Shown: positions 7,292-14,003, counted from the stretch's first letter. The stretch: 16,845 nucleotides of DNA from Pseudomonadota bacterium (GCA_021811225.1 JAJZPJ010000037.1:1-16845), one strand, 5' to 3'. Numbers and translations are program-made. The notes: generated from the letters alone by a model not told the origin.

Positions 7292-7900
7292 CTAGTCCTG
7301 CGGCACGGTCTCGGCGAAGGACGGCCGCTGCATCAGCTTGTCGTAGAGATGGGCGAGATGGGGATGATCGCCCCGCCAATCCAGGTCGGGAAAGCGGAGC
7401 TCGAGGTAGCCCAGGGCGCAGCCGACCGCGATGTCGGCCAGCGAGAAGCTGCCGCCGTGGCACCAGGGCTGATCGCCGAGGTCGTCTTCCATGGCCGTGA
7501 GGGCGGCGGCGATCTTGCCGTGCTGGCGCTTGATCCAGTCGGGGCTCTTCTCCCCTTCGCGCCGGCGGGACTCGAGCACGGCGGCCACCGCCGCGTCCTG
7601 CAGCCCGTCGCCCAGCGCCTCCCAGCGCTTGACGGTGATGCGCTCGCGGCCCGAGGCGGGAATCAGTCGGTTGTTGGGCGAAACGGTGTCCAGGTATTCG
7701 GCGATCACGCGCGAATCGTAGAGATGGCTCTCGTCGTCGAGCAGCAGCACCGGCACCTTGCCCAGCGGATTGTGCTGCGCGACGGCGGTGTCCTTGGCCC
7801 AGGGCGAGTCCAGCACCAGATCGAACTCGATCTTCTTCTCCGCCAACACGATGCGGGCCTTGCGGACGTAAGGACTTGTGAGTGAGCCGATCAGTTTCAT
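7292..7900 (-). CDS. Glutathione S-transferase family protein (YibF-like)
   Basis: A 202-residue GST. The thioredoxin-like N-terminal domain (1-80) has the glutathione-site start MKLIGSLTSPYVRK with S9, then NPLGKVPVLL and DSRVIAEYL. The all-helical C-terminal domain ends in WCHGGSFSLADIAVGCALGYLELRFPDLDW, which holds the N-capping box region of GST domain 2. The closest family I recognise is E. coli YibF, which starts MKLVGSYTSPFVRK. Soluble; substrate unknown. The ATG at 7900 has no strong Shine-Dalgarno but begins exactly where the family begins. The gene is inverted relative to its neighbours, between mnmA and purB. An extended -10 lies 35-43 nt upstream. Confidence 0.92.
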   Translation of the reverse strand: MKLIGSLTSPYVRKARIVLAEKKIEFDLVLDSPWAKDTAVAQHNPLGKVPVLLLDDESHLYDSRVIAEYLDTVSPNNRLIPASGRERITVKRWEALGDGLQDAAVAAVLESRRREGEKSPDWIKRQHGKIAAALTAMEDDLGDQPWCHGGSFSLADIAVGCALGYLELRFPDLDWRGDHPHLAHLYDKLMQRPSFAETVPQD

Positions 7901-7934
7901 CTAGACTTTTTGGCGGGAATTCGGAAGAGGCGAA

Positions 7935-7943
7935 ATTATATCA
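7935..7943 (-). promoter_or_regulatory. Extended -10 promoter for GST gene
   Basis: The minus strand reads TGATATAAT (7943-7935), a perfect extended -10 (TGnTATAAT). A start near 7928 would give a leader of about 28 nt. No -35 is needed for this class and none is obvious. Confidence 0.6.
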
Positions 7944-8000
7944 TCGGCCGGTCGACGGACATCGGCCGGCGATCCGGCCACGATTCGGCCAACTCGGCCG
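7943..8000. repeat. CGGCC repeat cluster between divergent promoters
   Basis: Five CGGCC elements begin at 7945, 7963, 7975, 7986 and 7995. The first two are part of a direct repeat ATCGGCCGG (7943-7951 and 7961-7969), and several extend to the palindrome CGGCCG or GGCCGG. The cluster sits between the -10 boxes of the GST gene and purB. It could be an operator for either gene or just GC-rich sequence; no known regulator's site is recognised. Confidence 0.4.
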
Positions 8001-8003
8001 GCG

Positions 8004-8012
8004 TGATAAAAT
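8004..8012 (+). promoter_or_regulatory. Extended -10 promoter for purB
   Basis: TGATAAAAT (8004-8012) is an extended -10 with a 5/6 hexamer. A weak TTCGGC (7984-7989) lies 17 bp before the hexamer. The discriminator after it is CCGCGGC, nearly the same as at nudJ. A start near 8019 would put the purB ATG at 8049 about 30 nt downstream. Confidence 0.55.
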
Positions 8013-8048
8013 CCGCGGCATTTCACAATGCGCCCCGCGCCCCAGTCC

Positions 8049-9416
8049 ATGGACTTCTCCTCACTGACCGCCCTGTCGCCGCTCGACGGTCGTTATGCCG
8101 ATCGGCTGTCGCCCCTGCGCGCCCACTTTTCCGAATTCGGCCTGATCAAGAATCGGGTACGCGTCGAAATTGAATGGCTGAAGGCGCTCGCCCTCGCTCC
8201 GGAACTGGCGGAGATCAAGCCGTTCTCGGCGCTGACGGTGACCGAACTGGATCTCACCGTCTCGGGCTTCTCCCCCGCCGACGCCGACGTCATCAAGACC
8301 ATCGAAGCGCGCACCAACCACGACGTCAAGGCGATGGAATACTGGTTGAAGGAACGCCTTAGCGCCAACGCCGAGGTGATGGCGGCGAGCGAGTTCATCC
8401 ACTTCGGCTGCACCTCCGAGGACATCAACAATCTCGCCTACGCGCTGATGCTCGCCGAGGTGCGCGAACTCGTGCTGCTGCCCGGCCAGGGACAACTGGT
8501 CGAGCGCTTCCGGGCGCTGGCCCACGAGCTGGCCGAACTGCCGATGCTCGCCCATACCCACGGCCAGCCGGCGACGCCGACCACGCTGGGCAAGGAGATG
8601 GCCAACATCTGCGCCCGCCTGGAGCGGGCCAGGAGCGCGGTCGCGGCGGTGACTCTCACCGCCAAGTTCAACGGCGCGGTGGGCAATTACAACGCGCACC
8701 TGTCGGCTTATCCCGATTTCGACTGGGAGGGATTCAATCGCCGCTTCGTCGAATCCTTCGGCCTGGAATTCAATCCCTACACCATCCAGATCGAGCCCCA
8801 CGACGCCATGGCCGAATTGTTCGACGCCATCGCCCGTTTCGACACCGTCCTGCTCGACGCCGACCGCGACCTGTGGCAATACATCTCGCTCGGCTATTTC
8901 AAGCAGAAGACCAAGCCCGGCGAGATCGGCTCCTCGACCATGCCGCACAAGGTCAACCCGATCGACTTCGAGAACTCCGAGGGCAACCTCGGCCTGGCCA
9001 ATGCGCTGCTCCGCCACCTGGCCGAAAAGCTGCCGGTCTCGCGCATGCAGCGCGACCTGTCCGACTCCACGGCGCTGCGCAACATCGGCGTGGCCGTCGG
9101 CTATGCCGTGCTCGCCTACGACTCCTGCCTGCGCGGCCTGTCCAAGCTCGAGGCCGAGCGCGAGCGCCTGCTCGCCGACCTCGATGCCTGCTGGGAAGTG
9201 CTGGCCGAACCGGTGCAGACGGTGATGCGCCGCTACGGCGTGGCCAATCCTTACGAGCAGTTGAAGGAGCTGACGCGCGGCAAGGCCATCACCCGGGAGG
9301 CGCTGCACGCCTTCATCCGCGGCCTGGGCATTCCCGAGGCCGAGAAGACGCGGCTCTTGGCGCTGACACCGGCGACCTACGTCGGCCTGGCGGCGGAACT
9401 GGCGAAACGGGTATAG
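8049..9416 (+). CDS. purB: Adenylosuccinate lyase
   Basis: A 455-residue fumarase/aspartase superfamily lyase (E. coli PurB 456). It acts twice in purine metabolism, splitting fumarate from SAICAR and from adenylosuccinate. It works as a cytoplasmic homotetramer. The N-terminus MDFSSLTALSPLDGRYADRLSPLRAHFSEFGLIKNRV aligns with E. coli PurB. TSEDINN lies near residue 122. The superfamily signature GSSTMPHKVNP starts at residue 294, placing the catalytic serine at S295 as in E. coli. The ATG at 8049 is chosen by homology. An in-frame ATG at 8028 would add MRPAPQS, and neither has a Shine-Dalgarno. A DUF2322-like gene follows after 2 nt. Confidence 0.96.
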   Translation: MDFSSLTALSPLDGRYADRLSPLRAHFSEFGLIKNRVRVEIEWLKALALAPELAEIKPFSALTVTELDLTVSGFSPADADVIKTIEARTNHDVKAMEYWLKERLSANAEVMAASEFIHFGCTSEDINNLAYALMLAEVRELVLLPGQGQLVERFRALAHELAELPMLAHTHGQPATPTTLGKEMANICARLERARSAVAAVTLTAKFNGAVGNYNAHLSAYPDFDWEGFNRRFVESFGLEFNPYTIQIEPHDAMAELFDAIARFDTVLLDADRDLWQYISLGYFKQKTKPGEIGSSTMPHKVNPIDFENSEGNLGLANALLRHLAEKLPVSRMQRDLSDSTALRNIGVAVGYAVLAYDSCLRGLSKLEAERERLLADLDACWEVLAEPVQTVMRRYGVANPYEQLKELTRGKAITREALHAFIRGLGIPEAEKTRLLALTPATYVGLAAELAKRV

Positions 9417-9418
9417 CC

Positions 9419-9742
9419 GTGTCCTTCGCCGACAACCTCAAGCAGTTGCCGAGGGTGTCCCATCTCGCGGCATTGGAATTGATGGCGGACGACGCCGTCG
9501 TCGCCAGGATCGAGAACAAGCCCGGCCAGGCCGGTTCGCTGGCGGTGTACAACCACCTCGCCCAGCTCTACGGCGCGATCACGCCGGAGGCGGCGCGGCG
9601 CGGCCTGGAACTGTTCGCCGAGCACGCCGAGGATGCCCGGGCCAACCCCGGCAAGCATCCCAACATCGACCGCTTGCTGCAGCTCCTGGCCGAGCCGCGC
9701 ACCCTCCGGATCAAGCAGGTTTTCGCCACCGTGGCGGAGTGA
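9419..9742 (+). CDS. DUF2322-like small protein
   Basis: A 107-residue protein starting at a GTG 2 nt after the purB stop, so its translation probably depends on ribosomes leaving purB. It starts MSFADNLKQLPRVSHLAALEL and contains ARIENKPGQAGSLAVYNHLAQLYGAITPEAARRGLELFAEHAEDARANPGKHPNIDRLL in shorter recognisable blocks (ARIENKPGQAGSLAVY; ANPGKHPNIDRLL). I associate these with the uncharacterised DUF2322 family. There is no signal peptide, membrane segment or cysteine, and the composition suggests a soluble alpha-helical protein. The function is unknown. The placement directly behind purB suggests co-expression with purine synthesis, but that does not define a role. Confidence 0.75.
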   Translation: MSFADNLKQLPRVSHLAALELMADDAVVARIENKPGQAGSLAVYNHLAQLYGAITPEAARRGLELFAEHAEDARANPGKHPNIDRLLQLLAEPRTLRIKQVFATVAE

Positions 9743-9771
9743 TCTGTTTAAAGTTCGTCCATTGAAGTGTA

Positions 9772-9777
9772 TATAAT
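9772..9777 (+). promoter_or_regulatory. -10 box of cytochrome c' gene
   Basis: A perfect TATAAT lies 40 nt before the start codon in the most AT-rich stretch of the neighbourhood. A partial -35, TTTAAA (9747-9752), is 19 bp upstream and weak, so an activator may help. No FNR-type TTGAT-N4-ATCAA palindrome is seen. The cytochrome c' gene is therefore probably transcribed separately from purB. Confidence 0.55.
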
Positions 9778-9816
9778 CTGGTCGTCTCATATCCCCGTAG
9801 CCGTCAAGGAGAACTC

Positions 9817-10281
9817 ATGAAACTGAAACATCTCGCCGCCGCCGGGCTGGCGCTGGGCATCGCCGCCGGCGCGCTCGCCCAAAACAGGCCGGAAGACGAA
9901 ATCCGCTATCGCCAGTCGGTCATGAACGTCGTCGCCCGCGCCTTCGGTCCGATGATCGCGATGGCCCAGGGCAAGATTCCCTACAACCAGGGCATCGTCG
10001 TCAAGAACAGCGGCCTGCTCGAAGACCTGATCGGCCTGCCTTGGGCCTCCTTCGGCCCCGGCACCGACAAGGGCGCGCCGACCAAGGCCGGCAAGAAGAT
10101 CTGGAGCGAGCCGGCGAAATTCAAGGATGCCGCCGACAAGGTCCAGCAAGCCGTCGCCGATCTCGACAAGACCGCGAAGGGCGGCGACGAGAAGGCCGTC
10201 AAGGTCGCGGTGGGCCATCTGGGCAAGGCCTGCAAGGCCTGCCACGACGACTTCCGCACCAAGGAGTTCCACCGGAATTGA
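9817..10281 (+). CDS. Cytochrome c' (class II c-type cytochrome)
   Basis: A 154-residue precursor with a signal peptide (MKLKHLAAAGLALGIAAGALA, cleavage likely after A21), so the mature protein of about 133 residues is periplasmic. The fold is a four-helix bundle with haem attached near the C-terminus at C139-K-A-C142-H143, followed by the family's DDFR. Cytochromes c' bind NO and CO at a five-coordinate haem and are linked to nitrosative stress defence. The distal-pocket position, equivalent to Leu16 of the Alcaligenes protein, is M36 in the YRQSVM segment. AAGGAG lies 5 nt before the ATG at 9817. A strong terminator follows. The next gene, convergent, encodes a b-type cytochrome. Confidence 0.95.
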   Translation: MKLKHLAAAGLALGIAAGALAQNRPEDEIRYRQSVMNVVARAFGPMIAMAQGKIPYNQGIVVKNSGLLEDLIGLPWASFGPGTDKGAPTKAGKKIWSEPAKFKDAADKVQQAVADLDKTAKGGDEKAVKVAVGHLGKACKACHDDFRTKEFHRN

Positions 10282-10303
10282 CCGCTGTCGGTCGCGCCCT
10301 GAA

Positions 10304-10330
10304 ACAGCCGACCTAAGGTCGGCTGTCTTT
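10304..10330 (+). terminator. Rho-independent terminator after cytochrome c'
   Basis: A perfect 10-bp stem, ACAGCCGACC (10304-10313) and GGTCGGCTGT (10317-10326), closes a 3-nt loop TAA and is followed by CTTTT. On the opposite strand the hairpin is followed by TTTC only, so it may also end the cytochrome b transcript, less efficiently. Confidence 0.88.
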
Positions 10331-10343
10331 TGGTGCGCCCGGA

Positions 10344-11018
10344 CTACAGCCGGTTCACGATGAACCACGCCGCCGCAGCGGCGATCGCCAGCGCCAGCGC
10401 GCCCAGCAGCGGATGGCCGCCGCGCTGGGGTGGGGCCGCGATCGGCTTGTTGCCGCTGACCATGGCCCGCACCAGATTCTCCTTCTTGACCCAGAGGTGG
10501 AAGACGACGGCCGACAGGTGCAGCGCGACCAGTCCCATCAGCACGGCGAAATTGGCCTCGTGCAGTGCGTGCAGCCGGTCCGACATGCGGTCGCTGACGT
10601 GGTTGGCGAGCGGCCCGGTGAAGCCCAGGTCGTCGTCGGAGAGGAACAAGCCGGTACCGACCTGCAGCGCCAAGCAGGCCAGCATCAAGAGCACCGACCA
10701 GCCGCCCGCCGGATTGTGGCCGAGGTGGGGCTCGCTCTTGCCCGCGCTCAGCCCCCGCAGGTAGGCGAGCACCGCGCGCGGGCCGCGGACGAAGCTGCGA
10801 AAGCGGGCGTGGGTGCCGCCGACGAAGCCCCATAGCAGGCGGAAGAAGAGCAGCGCGATGATGGCGTAGCCCGAGCGCGCGTGCCAGTCGAGGACGTTCG
10901 CGCCGAAGTCGTCGCCGAATTCCCCGGTGATGCCGGAAAAAGCGACCAGCAGCACCAGCGACCAATGGAACAGCCGGGTCGGCAGGTCCCAGACGCTTAC
11001 CGCGGCCGTTTCAGGCAT
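10344..11018 (-). CDS. Cytochrome b561-type membrane protein
   Basis: A 224-residue b-type cytochrome of the bacterial cytochrome b561 / Ni-Fe hydrogenase b-subunit group. Membrane segments are visible at about 19-35, 48-66, 107-125, 156-178 and 204-221. Candidate haem-ligand histidines inside or beside helices are H18 (LFHWS), H46 (DWHARSGY), H153 (LHEANF) and H167. The GHNPAGGW block (100-107) is typical of the family. It would move electrons between the quinone pool and a periplasmic partner; the partner is not shown by the sequence. GAGG lies 5 nt before the ATG at 11018. Only 12 nt separate it from the secF stop, so it is probably the last gene of the sec transcript. It faces the cytochrome c' gene. 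Confidence 0.9.
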   Translation of the reverse strand: MPETAAVSVWDLPTRLFHWSLVLLVAFSGITGEFGDDFGANVLDWHARSGYAIIALLFFRLLWGFVGGTHARFRSFVRGPRAVLAYLRGLSAGKSEPHLGHNPAGGWSVLLMLACLALQVGTGLFLSDDDLGFTGPLANHVSDRMSDRLHALHEANFAVLMGLVALHLSAVVFHLWVKKENLVRAMVSGNKPIAAPPQRGGHPLLGALALAIAAAAAWFIVNRL

Positions 11019-11030
11019 GTCCGCCTCGCT

Positions 11031-11963
11031 TCAGACCACCGCCCCCTGTTTTTCCTTTTTCGGCGGCTGGGCGAACTGCGCGCGCGTGACGCCCAGCCAC
11101 ATCACCAGCGGGCTCGCCACCAGCACCGAGGAGTAGATGCCGAAGAGAATGCCGATGGTCAGCGCCAGGGCGAAGTAGTGCAGCGCGGCACCGCCGAAGA
11201 CCAGCATCGAGGTGACCATCATCTGGGTGCAGCCGTGGGTGATGACGGTGCGCGACATGGTGCTGGTGATGGCGTGGTTCAACACCTCCGGCGTGGTCAT
11301 GCCGCGCTTCTTCTTGAAGGTCTCGCGCACCCGGTCGAATACCACCACCGACTCATTGACCGAGTAGCCGAGCACCGCCAGCACCGCGGCCAGCACCGGC
11401 AGCGAAAATTCCCACTGGAAGAAGGCGAAGAAGCCCAGGATGATCACCACGTCGTGGAGGTTGGCGATGATCGCCGAGACCGCGAAACGCCACTCGAAGC
11501 GGATCGCCAGATAGATGACGATGCCGATCACCACCAGGAGCAGCGCCATGGCGCCGTTGGACGCCAGCTCGCGGCCCACCTGCGGGCCGACGTATTCGAC
11601 GCTCTTCATCTTGGGGTTGCCGCCGACGGCCTGGAGCGAGGCCAGCACGCGGTCGGCCACCTTGGCGGTGTCGTCGGACTTGGACAGGGGCACGCGGATC
11701 AGCAGTTCGGTGGAACTGCCGAAGTTCTGCACCTGGGGATCGGTGAAGCCGTCGGCCGTCATCCGGTTGCGGATCTTCTCGACGTCCGGGGCCTGGGCGT
11801 AGGAGACCTCCATCAGCGTGCCGCCGGTGAATTCGATCGACAGGTGCAGCCCGCGGGTGAACAGAAAGACCACGGCCAGGATGAAGGTGATCAACGAAAT
11901 GACGTTGAACACCAGCGCGTGGCGCATGAAGGGAATGTCTTTTTTGATGCGGAAGAATTCCAT
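11031..11963 (-). CDS. secF: Protein translocase subunit SecF
   Basis: A 310-residue inner-membrane protein of the RND superfamily. With SecD it uses the proton gradient to help the SecYEG-SecA machinery complete export. The first membrane segment is at about 16-36. The periplasmic start SIEFTGGTLMEV (42-53) is the family signature. Five more membrane segments follow residue 136. The transmembrane motif GYSVNESVVVFDRVRE (199-214) contains D210, matching the conserved acidic residue used in proton transfer. The ATG at 11963 has GGGAAG 7 nt upstream, and part of that site is contributed by the adjacent 75-bp repeat. The stop of a small repeat-encoded frame lies 2 nt before this ATG, so re-initiation is possible. 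Confidence 0.97.
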   Translation of the reverse strand: MEFFRIKKDIPFMRHALVFNVISLITFILAVVFLFTRGLHLSIEFTGGTLMEVSYAQAPDVEKIRNRMTADGFTDPQVQNFGSSTELLIRVPLSKSDDTAKVADRVLASLQAVGGNPKMKSVEYVGPQVGRELASNGAMALLLVVIGIVIYLAIRFEWRFAVSAIIANLHDVVIILGFFAFFQWEFSLPVLAAVLAVLGYSVNESVVVFDRVRETFKKKRGMTTPEVLNHAITSTMSRTVITHGCTQMMVTSMLVFGGAALHYFALALTIGILFGIYSSVLVASPLVMWLGVTRAQFAQPPKKEKQGAVV

Positions 11964-11965
11964 GG

Positions 11966-12118
11966 TTATGCTTCCCGATGGGCCGCCCCGAGGGAGGCGG
12001 CGCCCCCTGTGGGGGCAGCGAACGAAGTGAGCGTGGGGGCCATTGCGTCCCGATGGGCCGCCCCGAGGGAGGCGGCGCCCCCTGTGGGGGCAGCGAACGA
12101 AGTGAGCGTGGGGGCCAT
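11966..12118 (-). CDS. Possible 50-residue repeat-encoded small ORF between secD and secF
   Basis: On the secDF strand the tandem 75-bp repeat is open as two 25-codon units, MAPTLTSFAAPTGGAASLG-AAHRDA and the same with AAHREA, ending in TAA at 11968-11966. The ATG at 12118 follows AAGGGG by 6 nt, and that Shine-Dalgarno starts at the secD TAA itself. The frame closes 2 nt before the secF ATG (TAACCATG). An ATG at 12124 is in frame but too close to the Shine-Dalgarno. The peptide is Ala/Gly/Thr-rich with no recognised family. It may have no function as a protein and may serve only to carry ribosomes from secD to secF. The signals are seen directly; translation itself is inferred. Confidence 0.35.
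   Translation of the reverse strand: MAPTLTSFAAPTGGAASLGAAHRDAMAPTLTSFAAPTGGAASLGAAHREA
11969..12043. repeat. 75-bp palindromic repeat, copy 1 (secF side)
   Basis: First of two head-to-tail copies, differing from copy 2 at one position only (T11972 versus G12047). It contains a perfect GCCCCC-TGT-GGGGGC hairpin and a second inverted pair GCCGCC/GGCGGC next to it. The rest is the block GCGAACGAAGTGAGCG. The GC-rich paired architecture resembles interspersed intergenic repeats of betaproteobacteria. It shows no transposase and no IS ends. Confidence 0.92.
12044..12118. repeat. 75-bp palindromic repeat, copy 2 (secD side)
   Basis: Second copy, directly abutting copy 1, with 74 of 75 positions identical. 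The near identity points to recent duplication or gene conversion. The length is a multiple of three, so the duplication keeps the minus-strand reading frame open. The copy begins 10 bp from the secD stop. Confidence 0.92.
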
Positions 12119-12128
12119 ATTCATCCCC

Positions 12129-14003
12129 TTATTTGGTCTTGATGCCGGGCCGCCACACCTGGCCGATCGACAGCTTGTCGACGCGGCGGCGGGAGCCGTA
12201 GATCAGGTTGATGATGCCGCGCGAGACCACCACCGAACTGAACAGCGAGGTCAGGATGCCCAGCACGTGCACCACGGCGAAGCCGCGCACCGGGCCGGAG
12301 CCGAAGATCAACAGGGCGACGCCGGCGATCAGGGTGGTGACGTTGGAGTCGATGATGGTCGACCAGGCCCGGTCGTAGCCGGCGCGGATCGCCGCCTGCG
12401 GCGATTCGCCGTTCCTCAGTTCCTCGCGGATGCGCTCGTTGATCAGCACGTTGGAGTCGATCGCCATGCCCAGCGTCAGGGCGATGGCGGCGATGCCCGG
12501 CAGGGTCAGCGTCGCCTGCAGCATCGACAGCAACGCGAACAACAGCATCACGTTGGAGGTCAGGGCGAGCACCGAGACCAGACCGAAGAGCAGGTAGTAG
12601 AGGCTCATGAACACCGAGATCGCGGCGAAGCCCCAGAGCGTCGAGTGGAAGCCCTTCCTGATGTTGTCGGCGCCCAGGCTGGGGCCGATGGTGCGCTCCT
12701 GGATGATCTCCATCGGCGCGGCGAGGCTGCCCGCACGCAGCAGCAGGGCGACGTCGCTGGCCTCGGTGACGCTCATCCTGCCGGTGATCTGCACCCGGCC
12801 GCCGTCGATCTCGGTGCGGATCACCGGCGCCGTGACCACCTCGCCGTGGCCGTTCTCGACCAGCAGGATGGCCATGCGCTTGCCGACGTTGTCGCGCGTG
12901 ACGTCCTTGAAGATGCGTGCGCCGGCCGAGTCGAGCGTCAGGTTGACGGACGGCTCGTGGTTCTGGTCGAAGCCCGCCTGGGCGTCGATCAGCCGGTCGC
13001 CGGTCAGCACCACCCGGTCCTTCACCAGCAGCGGCGCGCCGCCGCGCTCGGTGTACAGCTTGGTCCCGGGCGGCGGCTGGCCTTGCGCGGCCTGCGCCAT
13101 GATGGCCGGATTGGCGCTGTCCTCGTCGTCGACCATGCGTACTTCGAGCGACGCGGTGCGTCCGAGAATGTCCTTGGCCTTGGCGGTATCCTGCACTCCG
13201 GGCAGTTCGACCACGATGCGGTCGGCGCCCTGCTGCTGGATCACCGGCTCGGAGACGCCCAGTTCGTTGATGCGGTTGTGCAAGGTGGTGATGTTCTGCT
13301 TGATCGCGTAGTCTTCGATGCGCTGCTCGGCCGCCGGCTTGAAGCTGCCGATGAGGTCGAAGTCGGTGCTGTCGGGCGATGCGGCGAAGCTGAAGTCGGG
13401 CTGGCTGTCGGCCACCACCTCGAGCGCCTTGTCCCGGGTCGCGGCGTCGTTGAATTTGATGACCAGGGTGTTGCCGACGTGGTCGATGCCGGAGTGGCGG
13501 ATGTCCTTGTCGCGCAACAGGGTGCGCAGATCGTTGGCGGTGCTGTCGAAGCGTTTCTTCAGCGCCTCCTTCATGTCCACCTGGAGCAGGAAATACACGC
13601 CGCCGCGCAGGTCCAGGCCGAGGTACATCGGCAGCGCGTGGATGTCGGTCAGCCACAGCGGCGAACGCGAGAGCAGATTCGGCGCGATGCTGTAGGAGGC
13701 GTTGCCGGGATCGGGATTGAGCGCCTTCTCCAGGGCATCCTGGGCCTTCAACTGGACGTCGCCGCTGGCAAAGCGCACGCGGATGCTGTTGGGATCGGTG
13801 AATACCCCGTCCTCCTCGATTCCGGCCGCCTTCAGCGTGGCCTCGACCTGCTGCAGCAGCGGCTCGTCGATCTTGACGGTCGCCTTGACGCTGGAGATCT
13901 GTACCGCCGGCGCTTCACCGTAGAAGTTCGGCAGGGTGTAGAGCACGCCCAGCACCAGCGTGACGACGACGAGAATGTTCTTCCAGAGGGGATAACGGTT
14001 CAT
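12129..14003 (-). CDS. secD: Protein translocase subunit SecD
   Basis: A 624-residue RND-type inner-membrane protein, partner of SecF (E. coli SecD 615). The first membrane helix is at 9-24. A large periplasmic region follows and includes the signature LGLDLRGGVYFLLQVD (128-143). The other membrane helices lie in the last 170 residues. GMAIDSNVLINERIREE begins at residue 512, and D516 corresponds to the essential transmembrane aspartate of E. coli SecD (D519). The ATG at 14003 starts MNRYPLWKNILVV, the usual N-terminus. No Shine-Dalgarno is evident, so initiation may depend on upstream yajC translation 73 bp away. The TAA is embedded in the AAGGGG that serves the following small frame. Confidence 0.97.
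   Translation of the reverse strand: MNRYPLWKNILVVVTLVLGVLYTLPNFYGEAPAVQISSVKATVKIDEPLLQQVEATLKAAGIEEDGVFTDPNSIRVRFASGDVQLKAQDALEKALNPDPGNASYSIAPNLLSRSPLWLTDIHALPMYLGLDLRGGVYFLLQVDMKEALKKRFDSTANDLRTLLRDKDIRHSGIDHVGNTLVIKFNDAATRDKALEVVADSQPDFSFAASPDSTDFDLIGSFKPAAEQRIEDYAIKQNITTLHNRINELGVSEPVIQQQGADRIVVELPGVQDTAKAKDILGRTASLEVRMVDDEDSANPAIMAQAAQGQPPPGTKLYTERGGAPLLVKDRVVLTGDRLIDAQAGFDQNHEPSVNLTLDSAGARIFKDVTRDNVGKRMAILLVENGHGEVVTAPVIRTEIDGGRVQITGRMSVTEASDVALLLRAGSLAAPMEIIQERTIGPSLGADNIRKGFHSTLWGFAAISVFMSLYYLLFGLVSVLALTSNVMLLFALLSMLQATLTLPGIAAIALTLGMAIDSNVLINERIREELRNGESPQAAIRAGYDRAWSTIIDSNVTTLIAGVALLIFGSGPVRGFAVVHVLGILTSLFSSVVVSRGIINLIYGSRRRVDKLSIGQVWRPGIKTK

Noticed and set aside
8061..9308. A 415-codon minus-strand frame opposite purB.
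   Set aside because: Antisense to a complete adenylosuccinate lyase with the GSSTMPHK signature; no recognisable domain.
9743..9790. FNR/Anr-type site upstream of cytochrome c'.
   Set aside because: ATTGAAG and TATAATC do not form the TTGAT-N4-ATCAA palindrome; only the -10 box is supported.
11969..12118. Repeat pair read as an insertion sequence or a CRISPR repeat-spacer unit.
   Set aside because: The units abut with no spacers, no transposase and no target-site duplication are visible, and only two copies exist here.
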